This document shows positions 1 through 11,745 of a DNA stretch of 64,000 bases, in pieces (within the stretch, counting starts at the first letter, position 1; each line of letters starts with the position of its first letter). Source of the DNA: Haliotis asinina (taxonomy: Eukaryota > Mollusca > Gastropoda > Lepetellida > Haliotidae). The stretch lies in the NCBI RefSeq assembly GCF_037392515.1, contig NC_090295.1, forward strand, positions 22,236,501 through 22,300,500, given 5' to 3'. The translations under genes and the position numbers were made by a program. A model generated the notes under the pieces. It was not told where the DNA came from. It was given only the letters and a program-made list of their open reading frames with translations, and did no database searches.

Positions 1-1434
1 TGTATCTGACTAAGCCATTCAGTCTAGTGATCAGACAGTAATGCATGTTTGGGCTCTTGTCAATCTCCATGGCTTCCTCATGGTCTTCTAATCCTAACAC
101 CCCTACAAAATCATCGGGTTCACTTTCTTCTGACAGTAGTAACAAATCCACCTGTCTGTTTTTTTCTACATCCAGAACCTCACTGATGAACATTGGGTAT
201 AAGGTACCATCTTCAAAACCATACACATTGATGGACAACTGATTCACTTGTTCAAACCGAGGAATTTGTTTCAAGGACATAGGGAAAGTGAACCCTTCTA
301 AATTCAGTTGATTCAAATAGGGAAGGTAATGACTTTGTCTTTCTTTGTTGACTTTAGATGGGAACAATTTGGCAAGAATGGATAAGGGAAAACATAAATT
401 ATTATCCTCATTTTTAACATTGGTAATGCAGTAAGTATGCTTTGCCAGTGCTGGTGGTAATGGGATGTAAGTGCCTCCACTAAATGGAGCAAACTTGACC
501 ACAGTGAGTTTCAAAAGCACAATGGCGGACACATTTAAACCAGAATGAACCCCTTCATAATCATCTAAAGTTTGAAGCATTTTGTTCATAGCTTCCAAAT
601 ACTGCTCAATCAGATCGCTCCCTACTGTAGCTGTCTGCATTTCACTTCTAAAATAGGCTTCATGATAATTTGATGCACCATCATCACTTGGTTTTTCCAT
701 TTTAATGTGTAAACACAAACCCCATTTCACAGATTTTTTCTCATGTATTTCTGATTCTAGCGATGAAATGATATTGCCCTGTTCACTGACTAGAAATTCT
801 AATGCATCAGTTGCACCCCTACCTTTGAAGTCATATTCCCTAACATCACCCTGTAAAGCTTCAGTAGAACATGGCTTTGAATGATCTTTGGGTTGACTAG
901 GATGGTGGGAGGAAGCGGGAGGAGCAGTGGAAACAGGAGGTGAATCAGGGGGTGCTACAGACACTGTTGCTGGCTTAGACTTTTTCTTAGCCCTTCCTTT
1001 ACCATGTCCTATCATATCATGACCTGATTGACTTTTGTGCATACGCAAAGCCTTTGAGGTGGGAAAGGATTGATCACAGGTTGGACAGGTATGAGCAGAA
1101 ACATTATTTGAACATGAACCTACACAGGGATGGTTTTGATAATCAGTTTCATTTGAAAACTGCTTAAAGCAGTGTGGACATTGACGACCATAGACAACTC
1201 TCTGTTTACAGGTTTTGACATGTTGATTCAAATTATCTTTCCGATTAAAAGCCTTTTGACAAAATTGACATATAAATAAAGAACCTGTTCTACCACAATT
1301 CTGAAGATGACGTACTAAACTGGATTTATGTCTAAAGCGGACATTGCAATGACTACAAACGTACACTGGGCATGTGGTATGGTTTGACATTATGAGGTTA
1401 TTCACCAAGAATAGTATGCATAACAGCTCAGAAC
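1..1434 (-). CDS. Zinc-finger protein with polymerase-ORF-like region, 5' part, cut by the window edge
   Basis: An open frame runs without a stop from the ATG at 1388-1390 (minus) off the left edge, giving about 463 residues. Four zinc-knuckle units lie at residues 12-32, 41-61, 71-89 and 102-124; the first three end in Cys (C2HC) and the last is C2H2. A Pro/Ser/Lys-rich linker (about 125-180) follows. Residues about 330-463 include the motif NEDNNLCFPLSILA and later HYCLITRLNGLV. From memory, such segments open large invertebrate ORFs of Polinton/Maverick or adintovirus type, ahead of a family-B DNA polymerase; the polymerase itself would lie outside the window. The exon begins at 1434 after a strong acceptor (pyrimidine run, then ACACAG, AG at 1435-1436). 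That the frame is coding is very likely; the family assignment is tentative. It could also be a host zinc-finger gene. Confidence 0.6.
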
Positions 1435-1692
1435 CTGTGTAAAAGAAAAAATAGCATATGTAGCCAACACCCTATATACTACTATAGTGAAGTAGCGTAC
1501 AGTGCAATCTAGTGTTTATGGTTGTCTCATTGTTATACAGACGAAGGTCTAGTGTCATTGAACCCACGTTGCTCCTACCAAACTTTGTTAACTGGGTATA
1601 TGTAAAATATTTCAGGTGAAACAAAATAACACTCTTTCTTATCACTATTACCAGTAATGTCACATACTCTCTTTCAATGAACACATCCTTAC
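1435..1692 (-). other. Probable 5'UTR intron of the zinc-finger gene
   Basis: On the minus strand a donor (AAG, then GTAAGG; GT at 1692-1691) pairs with the acceptor at 1435-1436, giving a 258-nt intron in the 5' leader. The exon before it would run from about 1693 to a start site near 1795. Confidence 0.5.
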
Positions 1693-1821
1693 CTTACTGT
1701 TGTCAAATCGTCAACACAAATACCACTAAGGTCAGTTTGTCTTCTTCAAGTGTAGAGACAAGTCAGTCTTCAAGCGTGATGGGAGATGATGTGGTGTGAT
1801 AAGAAAGGACAAAGTTCGAAC

Positions 1822-1829
1822 CTTTTATA
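1822..1829 (-). promoter_or_regulatory. TATA box for the zinc-finger gene
   Basis: TATAAAAG on the minus strand, about 130 bp upstream of the leader-exon donor. Spacing fits a start site near 1795. Confidence 0.5.
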
Positions 1830-2246
1830 CCCTCACTTGCATAAGTCCACATGGTTTCGTGAGGATAAGGTATCCTGAGAAAGATACCCACCATAGAATA
1901 CGTTTCTTGAATCAAATTCTAAAGTTCAAGATGACTAGGTAAAACTGATTGTCACTGACGAACTACATCGTGATGATGAATTCAATAGAAAACCTATTTT
2001 CATATGTTCCATGTGCAAGATCTGAATAGATGTCATGACGAAACTAGCTCACACCCATCACGTGAGGATGAGTTAGTAAAATTGGATAATAACACAATTT
2101 GTAAACTCATGTCGAGTCATAAAAGAGGGTTGTGTTTTCTCAGATTATATAAACCTTTTGATGAATGGCACTGTCATGTGATACCTTATAGAAAATCATG
2201 AGTTTTCAGATTTATTTCTGTAATATCACGTGGATTAGTTTCAGGT

Positions 2247-2255
2247 TATATAAAA
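2247..2255 (+). promoter_or_regulatory. TATA box for the PC4-NADAR gene
   Basis: TATATAAAA lies 141 bp upstream of the ATG at 2388. A second TATATAAA is at 2146-2153. Together with the minus-strand TATA at 1822 these make the 1.8-2.4 kb interval a compact divergent promoter region. Confidence 0.4.
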
Positions 2256-2387
2256 CATGAGTTTGCAAGTTTTCAAAGCTTCCAGAAAGATTTCGAACAT
2301 CACATGATAAAAAATCTTGAGCATTAATAGAACCACTCACCACTTACAAGCACAACGTCTCTCTGGTTGTTGATCAAGTCTTCTTGC

Positions 2388-3296
2388 ATGATGTCTACTA
2401 CTGCTGCTGAAGCCGTCTATCAGTTTGCTGACAAACACTATCTAAGTATCAACTACTTCAATGGGGTAGTGTATGTGCATCTGTCCAACTGGAATTCGCA
2501 AGGTATGAAAAAGATCATCTCAATGACATCAGAGGTGTTCAAAGCATTCCTCGGCTCTTCAAAGGAGTACACGGCCACACTTGATGATTACGAGACAATC
2601 CCAAGACAGCTCCTCACCTGCTTCTCTAGCAGTGTCCCACTGCATGCTACAATTCCAATGACTGGACATGGACGGGCAACGTCACCCACTCCCATGAACA
2701 AACCGGGTACCATTATGTCACCACCACCGCCATATTCAGAACCAAGCCGTGTAAGCAGACCAACGCCCTATTCGCGTGGCGAGTCTTTATTCAGCAACAT
2801 GGGAACTGTTGAAGATGAACGCTGTGTGTACTTCTATTCGAGAAACAGTCCTTTCAGTCAACACTATCTTGTAAAGATGGAAGTGGATGGGAAAACCTTT
2901 AACTGTTCTGAGCAGTACTATATGTATTGCAAAGCTTTGACATTTGGAGATACATTTATTTCTGAGTGTATTTTGAATTCATCATCTCCATCTGAACAGA
3001 AACAGTTAGGTAAACGCGTGAAGAACTTTAATCCCACCGTCTGGCATACGATAAGTCCACAAGTGGTGGAAAGAGCCAATTATGCCAAATTCACTCAGTC
3101 TGAAGAACTTAAGTCTCTGTTGCTAAACACATACCCTAAGGTGTTAGTAGAGGCATCCCCATACGACAGAATATGGGGAGTTGGACTCTCCCTATCAGAT
3201 ACTAGGATTAGGAATGAATTAAGCTGGCGTGGTCACAATCTGCTGGGAAAGATCTTAATGGGTGTGAGGCAGCGTATTTCCAGTGATTATAATTAA
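2388..3296 (+). CDS. PC4-like / NADAR domain fusion protein
   Basis: Single-exon gene of 302 aa; the first ATG is at 2388 (the frame is open upstream only from a TTG codon). Residues about 12-68 look like a PC4 (transcriptional coactivator p15) single-strand DNA-binding fold: YLSINYFNGVVYVHLSNW, then a basic turn and ISMTSEVFKAFL. A Pro/Ser-rich linker (about 90-135) contains PPPPY, a possible WW-domain ligand. Residues about 146-295 are a NADAR (YbiA/DUF1768) domain: FYSRNSPFS, CSEQYYMYCKA, EQKQLGKRV, VEASPYDRIWGVGL and NLLGKILMGVR all fit the family. NADAR enzymes cleave N-glycosidic bonds in riboflavin-pathway intermediates or ADP-ribose derivatives. No signal peptide or membrane segment, so intracellular or nuclear. 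Its divergent partner is the zinc-finger ORF. The NADAR call is strong, the PC4 call moderate, the role unknown. Confidence 0.85.
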   Translation: MMSTTAAEAVYQFADKHYLSINYFNGVVYVHLSNWNSQGMKKIISMTSEVFKAFLGSSKEYTATLDDYETIPRQLLTCFSSSVPLHATIPMTGHGRATSPTPMNKPGTIMSPPPPYSEPSRVSRPTPYSRGESLFSNMGTVEDERCVYFYSRNSPFSQHYLVKMEVDGKTFNCSEQYYMYCKALTFGDTFISECILNSSSPSEQKQLGKRVKNFNPTVWHTISPQVVERANYAKFTQSEELKSLLLNTYPKVLVEASPYDRIWGVGLSLSDTRIRNELSWRGHNLLGKILMGVRQRISSDYN

Positions 3297-3440
3297 ATAT
3301 ATAGACTGAAGTACATAGATGGCAAATTCACATTTCTCCGTATTACAGTGTCAGCAGCAGGAGCACACAACTTAGGCAACGGACAACCTACGGACTGGTA
3401 ACCACCTGGTTCGCATTTCCTTTCTCATGGTGTGATATCA

Positions 3441-3446
3441 AATAAA
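3441..3446 (+). terminator. Polyadenylation signal of the PC4-NADAR gene
   Basis: AATAAA about 145 nt after the stop codon; plausible 3' end of a short 3'UTR. Confidence 0.5.
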
Positions 3447-3526
3447 GAAATTATCTTTGAACAGTGATGCTTGTGATTAATCTCAGTGTATGTGACATAA
3501 GAACCATTTTCCCTTACCCATACACA

Positions 3527-3712
3527 TAGACCCGTGAAGATCTGGGTTAGAATAGGTCTTCAGCAACCCATGCTTCGCACAAACTATCCACGTCGTGAGA
3601 GACGACTAAAGGGATTGTGTGGTCAGACTCGCTGACTTCGTCTCCCAGTTGCACATATCAATGCTCATGTTGTTGATCACTGGGGTACATCGTTACCATA
3701 TAGCTGGATTTG
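3527..3712 (+). repeat. SINE family 2, 5' and middle part
   Basis: Begins cccgtgaagatctgggttag, continues through the gcgactaa and ggtcagactcgctgac blocks to tgttgatcactgg and catatagctgga. The 3' tail is missing. Confidence 0.75.
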
Positions 3713-6160
3713 TAAACGTTTTGTTTGAAAACCATCTAGCTAACAATCTCTTGCCTGCAGAGAAGATTGAGCTATAGATTACAAGTTACAGCTTTGTCAT
3801 TCATTCAAACGTGATCGTACATAATACGGTAGCGGCTGACGTCTAGGCCAGAGGAATTCCAAATAACTTTGTTGACTGTAAGTAAACACTAAACTCATAA
3901 CACATGCTTTAAGTTTATTTGGCGATACATGTACTAATATCGGTTTTGCACAGTACTATTCTTACAAACCAGACTCAGTAAATTAACATTTCTGAACCAG
4001 TTACGAATTTAACTCAGTTGTGTAAAATGATAGACTGTAAAAGGGTGGGTGTAGGTTCGAATCTCCTGGTGAATGTACGGAACGTTTATCCTTTAGTCGT
4101 CCCAAGACCTATGCAATATCTTAATCATGACCCTCGGATACACAGCTCCAAGATGTGACAATGTATGTGCCTTGACAGGGAGCATGCGATCTCTGTTTAT
4201 ATTTACTTGCAAATAGCAGTTCACTATTTACAACCAACAAAACAGTAAACAATACTGTAACTGCGAGTCGTTATTATTTACCCTTTCAGTATTTATATAG
4301 CTAACTGGTTTGATTGACAAATTCAATGTCGCTCAATAAGAGGAGTGCACATGCTCAAAACATCGTCACGCGAAACACATGCACCAATCAAACATCAGAA
4401 ATATAGATCAACATGAAAGTCAAAACTTCATTAAGGAAGAACACATGTACACAAATCGCTTGAAACATGTGGGGAATTTAACAACTTATAAAGAACCTGT
4501 TCGAAATGTTACAGAAAGTTTTCTTTACTGTGAATATAACTAGATTAAACCATTTGTATTCACAGTATAATACAAATTGATCATTATAACAAATCTTACT
4601 ATACAAGTATATTTTCAAATGAAAATAAACAGATGTTTAGCTTTTAAGGACTGCACGATGCAGTTTCAACTTCTACATCGAAATACAGTGCGACAGAATG
4701 TGAACCATACAAGAAGCTATTTGATCCCAGCGTAACCTTTATACCCATAACAAGCGAACGTGTGTGTTATAAGCCTATTGAATTGCGGCACATATAAATT
4801 TATAATGTTGATACCTGATACATCTAGACAATTCATAGGAGAATAACATGTAGCCTAGTTACGCGAACTCTTTGCAAGATACGATTTCTTCCGAATGCTG
4901 AAAAGGTTTAACTTACCTCTAGTAATGTTGCTGGATTTGCGAATACCTCCGTTCATATAAATTGTTCCACAGATCCTTCCTTAAATCAACTGTGACACTA
5001 ATTTCGCAATTTTGAGTTTCATACAAAATAATGGATGTATGAACAGGGAAAAGATAAGACAGTGTTGATAATTTCTAATTTGATTTAAAATATAAATGGA
5101 ATGGTATGTTCAGAAAGAGAAATTTGATGCTTAGCATAAAAAATAAATAATCTCAAAGCCAAATGTTACAGGTGAAATCAACAGAACAGACACAACGCTT
5201 ATAATGCATGGATGTTTTTTGTCTTATATACTAAACCTATTGGCATTGCAAAATCCTGTTCGTAACATTTTTAACAAAGTCGTGATAGTCGTGATATTTG
5301 TTGTATAACGCTTACACGTGTCCGACAATACGACGAAAACTTGCGATACATTTATAGTTTATCGGTTGGTATAAAATGCGCTGGGTAGAGGTCGGTGTGC
5401 GATGAACGTTACAGCATATATAGCGTGAGATGTATTATGTTTTTTTCACTAGTTGACATCTGAGTGATTTCCACTGAAAGGATTCGTAAAACTACGTTAC
5501 CTACTTAGAATAAAAAGTTCGTGCTACCTGTGACCCTGAAAGCATCACGATATTTGATCAGTATGTTTGCATAACTCATACATGGTGCCAGAAACCTCAC
5601 TGTATATGTAGATTATAACTGATGTTTAAACCTGACATGATTACAAAAGTGTGGGGATGCTAAGTAAATGATACTTTCTCATGAAAGAAGGACTTTTCGT
5701 GATTTATAAGGGAAAAAACTGTTGATATATTCCAAAGGAAATATTGTACTAATCACTCTGTGAATGTGAAACCTATCCTGAAAAGTGATGTGAAAAATTG
5801 TGTTTAAAGACCGATTGTTCAGTGAAACTGGAAAGACGAACACTGAAATTATTACCAAAAAAAAACCAAAAAAAAAACCAAAAAAACCAAAAACAAGAAA
5901 GCATCTCTGACATGACAACAGCGGAGTGTGTATGCAAACACTCTTTTGTTCGACTTTATGTAAGTTTTATTTATTATTTGCTTTACTTTGAGTAATATGT
6001 TTTAAACGTGAGGACAAAGTTTGCCGCCACACTTAAGGGTGTTGAACTATATTTATTTATTTATGCAGTACAATTCCATGACATAGAGCATGAACCAGAA
6101 TATTCTTGTTAGACAAGTGATACATTTCTGCATGTATGATTAAAAACGATAATTAACTTA
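3713..6160. other. Intergenic DNA without a recognisable gene
   Basis: AT-rich sequence with stops in all frames. A tRNA B-box-like ggttcgaatctcc at about 4050 may be the end of an old SINE. A run of A tracts separated by CC lies at 5838-5900. I see no conserved coding frame. Confidence 0.6.
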
Positions 6161-6163
6161 CCT

Positions 6164-6661
6164 TCATGGAAAATATCGGTTCGTTCGTTGGATCTCTCGC
6201 TCTGCATTTCCTCTAATAATCTTTGTCCAAATTCCGTTGACTTCACAATGCGTAAAATAAAATATTTTGTCTTCTACAGTTAATCTTATTCTTAATACAT
6301 GTATACCCTGGTGGAGGTCTCCCTCAAACAGAGCGGGAAACTCGTCGTCAGGACAAAGAGTAAATTGGAGAAATGACTTACTTATTGTGTTTGAAATTGG
6401 TTTCAATAATAAATAAAAATAATTGTGGACTTCCAAAAAGTAAATCAATGCCTCCTTTAAACCAATTTTATCAAAATCGCACAGTTTAAATTCTTGTGAA
6501 GACTTATCCAAAAACATATAGTCAAATTTATCTCCGTCTGACTTAACCTTATAAAACTCAGCCAATGGTAAATGGAGTGTAGTAGATGCAGAATGAAGTT
6601 TACATCTACACTTCGCATATTTATCATGAAACAAAACTGGTAAAACGCAGTTTCGCAGCAA
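6164..6661 (-). CDS. Unrecognised 165-codon open frame
   Basis: Open from a TTG codon at 6661 to TGA at 6164-6166, with no ATG in the first 48 codons, so it is more likely an exon or a broken gene than a complete one. The predicted protein has mixed composition with aromatic, Asp and Lys-rich stretches (for example KFDYMFLDKSSQEFKLCDF and IIRGNAEREIQRTNRYF), looking like a globular domain. A donor-like AAG then GTAAGT lies 5 nt after the stop, and an acceptor-like TTTTACCAG lies at about 6636-6644. I do not recognise the family. Confidence 0.35.
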   Translation of the reverse strand: MLRNCVLPVLFHDKYAKCRCKLHSASTTLHLPLAEFYKVKSDGDKFDYMFLDKSSQEFKLCDFDKIGLKEALIYFLEVHNYFYLLLKPISNTISKSFLQFTLCPDDEFPALFEGDLHQGIHVLRIRLTVEDKIFYFTHCEVNGIWTKIIRGNAEREIQRTNRYFP

Positions 6662-6666
6662 ACCAT

Positions 6667-7530
6667 ATATGAATCATTTCAATAAAAATTTACAAGTCGT
6701 GCTAACTTCTTTATTGCAATTTCAAAACATTTTGATGACATATACCCATCATATGTTTTCAAAAAACATCACTAGTCATAGATAAATAAAAGTAAAACAA
6801 TTCGTCCGTCACGTTTTTAGTTGTGATATTTAAAAATCGTGATATGCTATTTTTTAACCTGCTTTGAAAAAGTTTAACCAGTCATGTTTTATTGATAAAA
6901 ATCGTGATATACTGCTATGAATACTGTTAGTCAACCTCGAACATCAAATACAGGCATCAACTGAAATAAACTTAGTCATTATTTACGCAACAACCAGACT
7001 AGAACAACTTGTGAGTATATTTAGCACAAGGCAAAGTTGAACGAACTATATCATATACGTTATGAAAGCATGTGATGACAGCATGAGGTGTGAATGCACC
7101 TGGCTGTGTTAAACAAGCACGACTAGGAGTGTAAAACAAACTGAATGATTAAAGCTGAATTTACCTCACTGTTCTAATAAACAAGTCTAGGTATGAGTAT
7201 GCAAGACGAAACAACCAGCATTATGACTTGAATTCGACTCACTGTCCGAGTAGTGTACTTTGTGTTTGAATTTTATGCACTACTCGGGAGTGAGATTATA
7301 ATATTGTGTATGCAACGCGAAGCGAGATAGGCGACCTACATTTTATCGTTTTGTAAACATGGTGTTTGAGCGTACACGGGAGAGATTGCCGCATGTGGTG
7401 AATACGTGCGATTAACCCTTTCACGGCATCGTTACATGACTCTTGTACGCATGTAAAACGGATTTTGAATTGAGCATGATTAAATGGAGTGTAACACAAC
7501 TTGTATTGCATATTTTACATGAAACAATGA
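6667..7530. other. Intergenic DNA
   Basis: No supported gene. Repeated short phrases of the type aaaatcgtgatat occur at about 6825-6915. Confidence 0.5.
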
Positions 7531-7669
7531 AAATCTATAAGAATTTGATATTTGTATAGAAGGAATGTGTATAGACAAATGCCGTGTTTATGGATTGAGA
7601 GTTAGCGCACCTGTATATACCTGAGGGGCAGCTGTAGGAATGTCGTTTCACCCCTATGGTTACTCCTAC

Positions 7670-7745
7670 GTTCCTTAAGGAATGTCTTTGACCTGCTCTA
7701 CGCTCCTTAAGGAATGTCTTGCGATCCTTAAGGAATTTCTTTTGA
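7670..7745. repeat. Short tandem units with CCTTAAGG palindrome
   Basis: Three units of the type tccttaaggaatgtctt, each holding the 8-bp palindrome CCTTAAGG, lead directly into the 84-bp array. Confidence 0.7.
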
Positions 7746-8180
7746 GCCTGTAGAAATTTCTTTTGTTGTAACAACTGAACCTATGGAATGCCATTCATAA
7801 TGTAATGAACCTACATTCTTTAAGGCTGAGCCTGTAGGAATTTCTTTTGTTGTAACAACTGAACCTATGGAATGTCATTCATAATGTAATGAACCTACAT
7901 TCTTTAAGGCTGAGCCTGTAGGAATTTCTTTTGTTGTAACAACTGAACCTATGGAATGCCATTCATAATGTAATGAACCTACATTCTTTAAGGCTGAGCC
8001 TGTAGAAATTTCTTTTGTTGTAACAACTGAACCTATGGAATGCCATTCATAATGTAATGAACCTACATTCTTTAAGGCTGAGCCTGTAGAAATTTCTTTT
8101 GTTGTACCCACTGAACCTATGGAATGTCATTCATAATGTAATGAACCTACATTCTTTAAGGCTGAGCCTGTAGGAATGTC
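7744..8180. repeat. 84-bp tandem repeat, about 5 copies
   Basis: The phrase gagcctgtag recurs at 7744, 7828, 7912, 7996, 8080 and 8164, exactly 84 bp apart. Units differ at only a few positions. Because 84 is a multiple of 3, one minus-strand frame stays open as a 28-residue repeat; I regard that as a by-product. Confidence 0.95.
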
Positions 8181-8586
8181 TTTTGTTTGGTTCTGGAATG
8201 CTATTGTTTGGTTCAGGAATGCTATTGTATGTGTATGGCTGATTAATTTCTCCCTACTACCATATGCTTATGTATAATGGTCTTTTTGTCTCAGAACTAA
8301 AAGAAGGAAATGAAAAAATAACTATTGGCTTCTCACAATACCCTATTCTCAAAATGTCTACCACACTATTTGCAACGTGTTTTTTGGGGTTTCCGGTTCC
8401 TGTTTCGATGCCATGCACAAAGTCCTCTTCTGTTAATAATTACCCTGTTTTAAGTTCTCGTGTTACTACAAATAGTAATGGAAACGAAATGACTATAACG
8501 TAAAGAAGATGCATTTGCTGAGAATACAGCTACGTGTGTTTTAAGAATGGACAGTTTCAGTTAAAAGGTACGCCAAGCAGCGTCTT

Positions 8587-8760
8587 GTGTGTGAGCCTAG
8601 CGTTAAAGAGTTAGTTGCCGAAGACCCGGGTTCAATTCCACATGGACACAATGGAGGAGGCCCATTTCTAGTCTTTCCCGCATTGATATTGCTGTAATAC
8701 GACTCGTATTGCTAAAAGCGTTCAAAAACCCAACTCCCTCCTACGATCACTCACTCACAC
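8587..8760 (+). repeat. SINE family 1, degenerate
   Basis: Box-B-like cccgggttcaattcc, then cccatttctagt, gatattgctg and an actcactcac end. Several internal substitutions. Confidence 0.7.
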
Positions 8761-9660
8761 TTTATTCGTCACCATTCGCTCCTCTCCGTAACCTTGGCTT
8801 ATGCGGGAATAACACGAGTTGGTCACGAATTGCTAAGAGTTATTGCTTCCAGATCGGTTTCATTCGGATATTGTAGTAAATATACGGGTCTTGAATATAC
8901 GTAAAAACATGGCGTCTTACGTCATTCACTCGAGATATTAAGTTGCCTTTGGGATGTTTCAAACGGTATGTCAACATTTGGGCAAATCGAGCGGAGAACA
9001 GAAACTATGTATCATACACGTTAGCAGAGTAAATTAGATATAACAGACTTAAGCTTGACCTCACCTAGACAGAATCTTACATGACGGAGTACCAAGTGCT
9101 CATTTTACCTCCTGTAAAATCTCAGAAAACCAGTAGCGAGACTAAACTCAAACCTCTCTGGGCAATCATGGTGAAAATTGCAGAAAATGGGTACCCGCTG
9201 GGATGAGTCATGCTATTAACCCTCTAGAGTATCACAGGTAGCTTGGGTCACCCTGGATAATAATAAATATCAGATCGTTCGCTTTGATATGGAGTCTGGA
9301 AAGGTGCATTTTAAATACTCTTGTTATTTTTACTTAATCCTGTAAACTTAGTTTTTAGAAAATGACTTCTTTTCAACACCGGTCTAAAATGTTGTCCAGT
9401 TTCTTTGCGTCATGTCAGCTTGATATGAGAGAAAAAGCAGAAGTGATGCAGGTCCCGGATGTTGGCCATGTTTTTAAATCCCACGAGCACAGGGCCGACA
9501 GGCCTACAAACATAATCAGAAGACCCGTGATTCGATGACCCTGTCATTGGTTTCTAACGTCCCAAGGGAAGTAACACTCCACTCCACTCAAAAACAAGAG
9601 CGATTAGTTCAAAGATTCTGAAAAGTATTTTATTCGTTTCATTATATACATCACATAGCT
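8761..9660. other. Intergenic DNA
   Basis: No supported gene or repeat structure. Confidence 0.5.
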
Positions 9661-9667
9661 TCCCTGT

Positions 9668-9932
9668 GGATTGGTTCACAGCACTTCCGGCAAACATTGG
9701 ATTGATTCACAGCACTTCCGGTAAACATTGGATTGGTTCACAGCACTTCCGGCAAACATTGGATTGGTTTACAGCACTTCCGGCAAACACTGGATTGGTT
9801 CACAGCACTTCCTGCAAACATTGGATTGGTTCACAGCACTTCCGGCAAACACTGGATTGGTTTACAGCACTTCCGGCAAACATTGGATTGGTTCACAGCA
9901 CTTCCGGCAAACATTGGATTGGTTCACAGCAC
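9668..9932. repeat. 31-bp minisatellite, about 8.5 copies
   Basis: Unit ggattggttcacagcacttc followed by cggcaaacatt, repeated with few changes. Since 31 is not a multiple of 3, all three forward frames stay open and give the same peptide phrases in rotation, which shows the open frames are artefacts. Confidence 0.95.
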
Positions 9933-9959
9933 GAATATCTAAAACAAAGAAGTAATTAA

Positions 9960-10435
9960 CTTTATGATCCGTGGTACACACGTTTGCGCCCACAATGTGT
10001 TTCCACGCGAAAGAGTGAGTCAATAAGCTGAAGTGGGATGAAGCAAGACAAACTGTCAAGTAATGAATATTGCTTTCCTTAGATGTACAAGGAACATGTG
10101 ATCGTAAGTGATGCCCAAGAAAATGCCCCCAGGTTATAATACGTGATTTACTTGCACCAAACAGCTCTTTGGTTTTGTCAGAAGAGTAAACCTCTGTCAA
10201 CTGCATTACTTTCAACGTTCATCCATCATGAAACTGAAGGATTGTGAACCGTGCTGAGTGGAACGGTGGAACGCTGAACGACCTTGCCCATGGCCATGCG
10301 CACTGGTGAATGAGTATTTTAGTTGTGATTGAGTGCCATTGGTGACTGAACGATTCCCTCATAAAGAAGTTGCTTTTTATTGCAATGCACCCAGTCTACG
10401 ATTTCTACTCAACAATATCGTTGATTTAATTAGCC
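9960..10435. other. Intergenic DNA
   Basis: No supported feature. Confidence 0.4.
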
Positions 10436-10439
10436 TTCA

Positions 10440-10620
10440 GCGGATCGTGGTGCTGCTAAGGGGCGCAATCTCGGGCCACCTTCTCCCTCATATCAGTATA
10501 GCTGAACACTCGGGTTCGATTCTCCATATGGTTACTATGTGTGAAACCCATTTCTGGTGTCCCCCGTCGTGATATTGCTAGAATACTGCTAAACGCGGGC
10601 ATATACTCACTCACTCACAG
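10440..10620 (+). repeat. SINE family 1
   Basis: Box-B-like cgggttcgattctcc, then cccatttctggtgtcccccg, gatattgctagaatactgct and actcactcac. Confidence 0.8.
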
Positions 10621-10624
10621 AATG

Positions 10625-11360
10625 TACGGGCTTGGGACACATATCTGAGACGTTACTCACAAGCCTGTGACGGCCAGTATTTGAACAGTGCCTAAAGACA
10701 TTACCAAGCTGAGGTTACCTATCTGTAGATAGTCCGACACCGTAACTGATTTGTCAACCGGAGCAATGTTAGAATGACGTATTCGAACGAAATTTCAAAT
10801 CAACATGCTTCAAGTGCAAAACTGATTTATTACAATGATCTGTGATCTATTTACATTAAGTATGTGATTTTGAGTTTCATAAGCTTCAATACAGCGTCTC
10901 AAGTCAGGCACACTCAGACTGGCAACCTCATGACGATTACTTTTGGAACGTATATACAAAGGGGCATCAGTCATGCCTCGTGAATCAGTACACATAGGAA
11001 CACGTGCTGTCCTCTTAATTGGAGTTCACTGACAACCTTGTTTCATAAAGGTGGTGTGCGGTCCTGTGCATGGGGCTCAGGTCCCAAATTAGTTGAAATT
11101 AAGCAACGTTGAGCTCGGACAGTCCTTGATGATGAATGATCCTGTTTGCCAGCTTCACTCTTGAGAGTTTCTAGGACTGCAGTTCTGCCGCACAGTGAAG
11201 CACATGTGATACATGTGGTCTCACCTTAGGCAAGTGAGTTCAAAATTGTCTCTGTTCACCAAGCAGAAAATGGGTATCTGGTGGAATACGTCACGTCATG
11301 GAGTTTTGTGCAATATAAGTGCACATATTGCTATTAAAGAGAGGTGTTGTTGTAATACTG
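10625..11360. other. Intergenic DNA
   Basis: No supported gene or repeat. Confidence 0.4.
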
Positions 11361-11377
11361 ACAGTTAATGATTCCGG

Positions 11378-11745
11378 TTTTGAATGCTTTGAATCCCATA
11401 TTGACAGCCCATGAATCCCAATTCGTATGTCATTGAATCACATCTTCCTGACAGTGAATGAATACCGTATTGATAGTTTATGAATCCCAGTCCATGAATC
11501 CCATCTTGACATCCTCTATGAATCCCATCTTGACTCTCTGTCTGAATCCCACCTTGACAGTTATTGTTGACAGTCCATGAATCCCATCTTTGACAGTGTC
11601 TGAATTCCATCTTGACAGTCCATGAATCCCATCATGGCAGTAAATATCCCCCCCCCCCTCCACACACACACACACACCTTTACACTACATGAGTCCCACC
11701 TTGACACTACATGAAACTCATCTGGACAGTCTATGAATCCCACAG
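11378..11745. repeat. Degenerate minisatellite downstream of the TLR gene
   Basis: About 14 imperfect units of the type catgaatcccatcttgacag with variable spacing (roughly 18-36 bp). A short C-run then (CA)n at about 11649-11678 interrupts it. Confidence 0.85.

Noticed and set aside
9666..9959. Overlapping open frames in the 31-bp minisatellite
   Set aside because: All three frames stay open with rotated versions of one peptide, which shows repeat structure, not coding.
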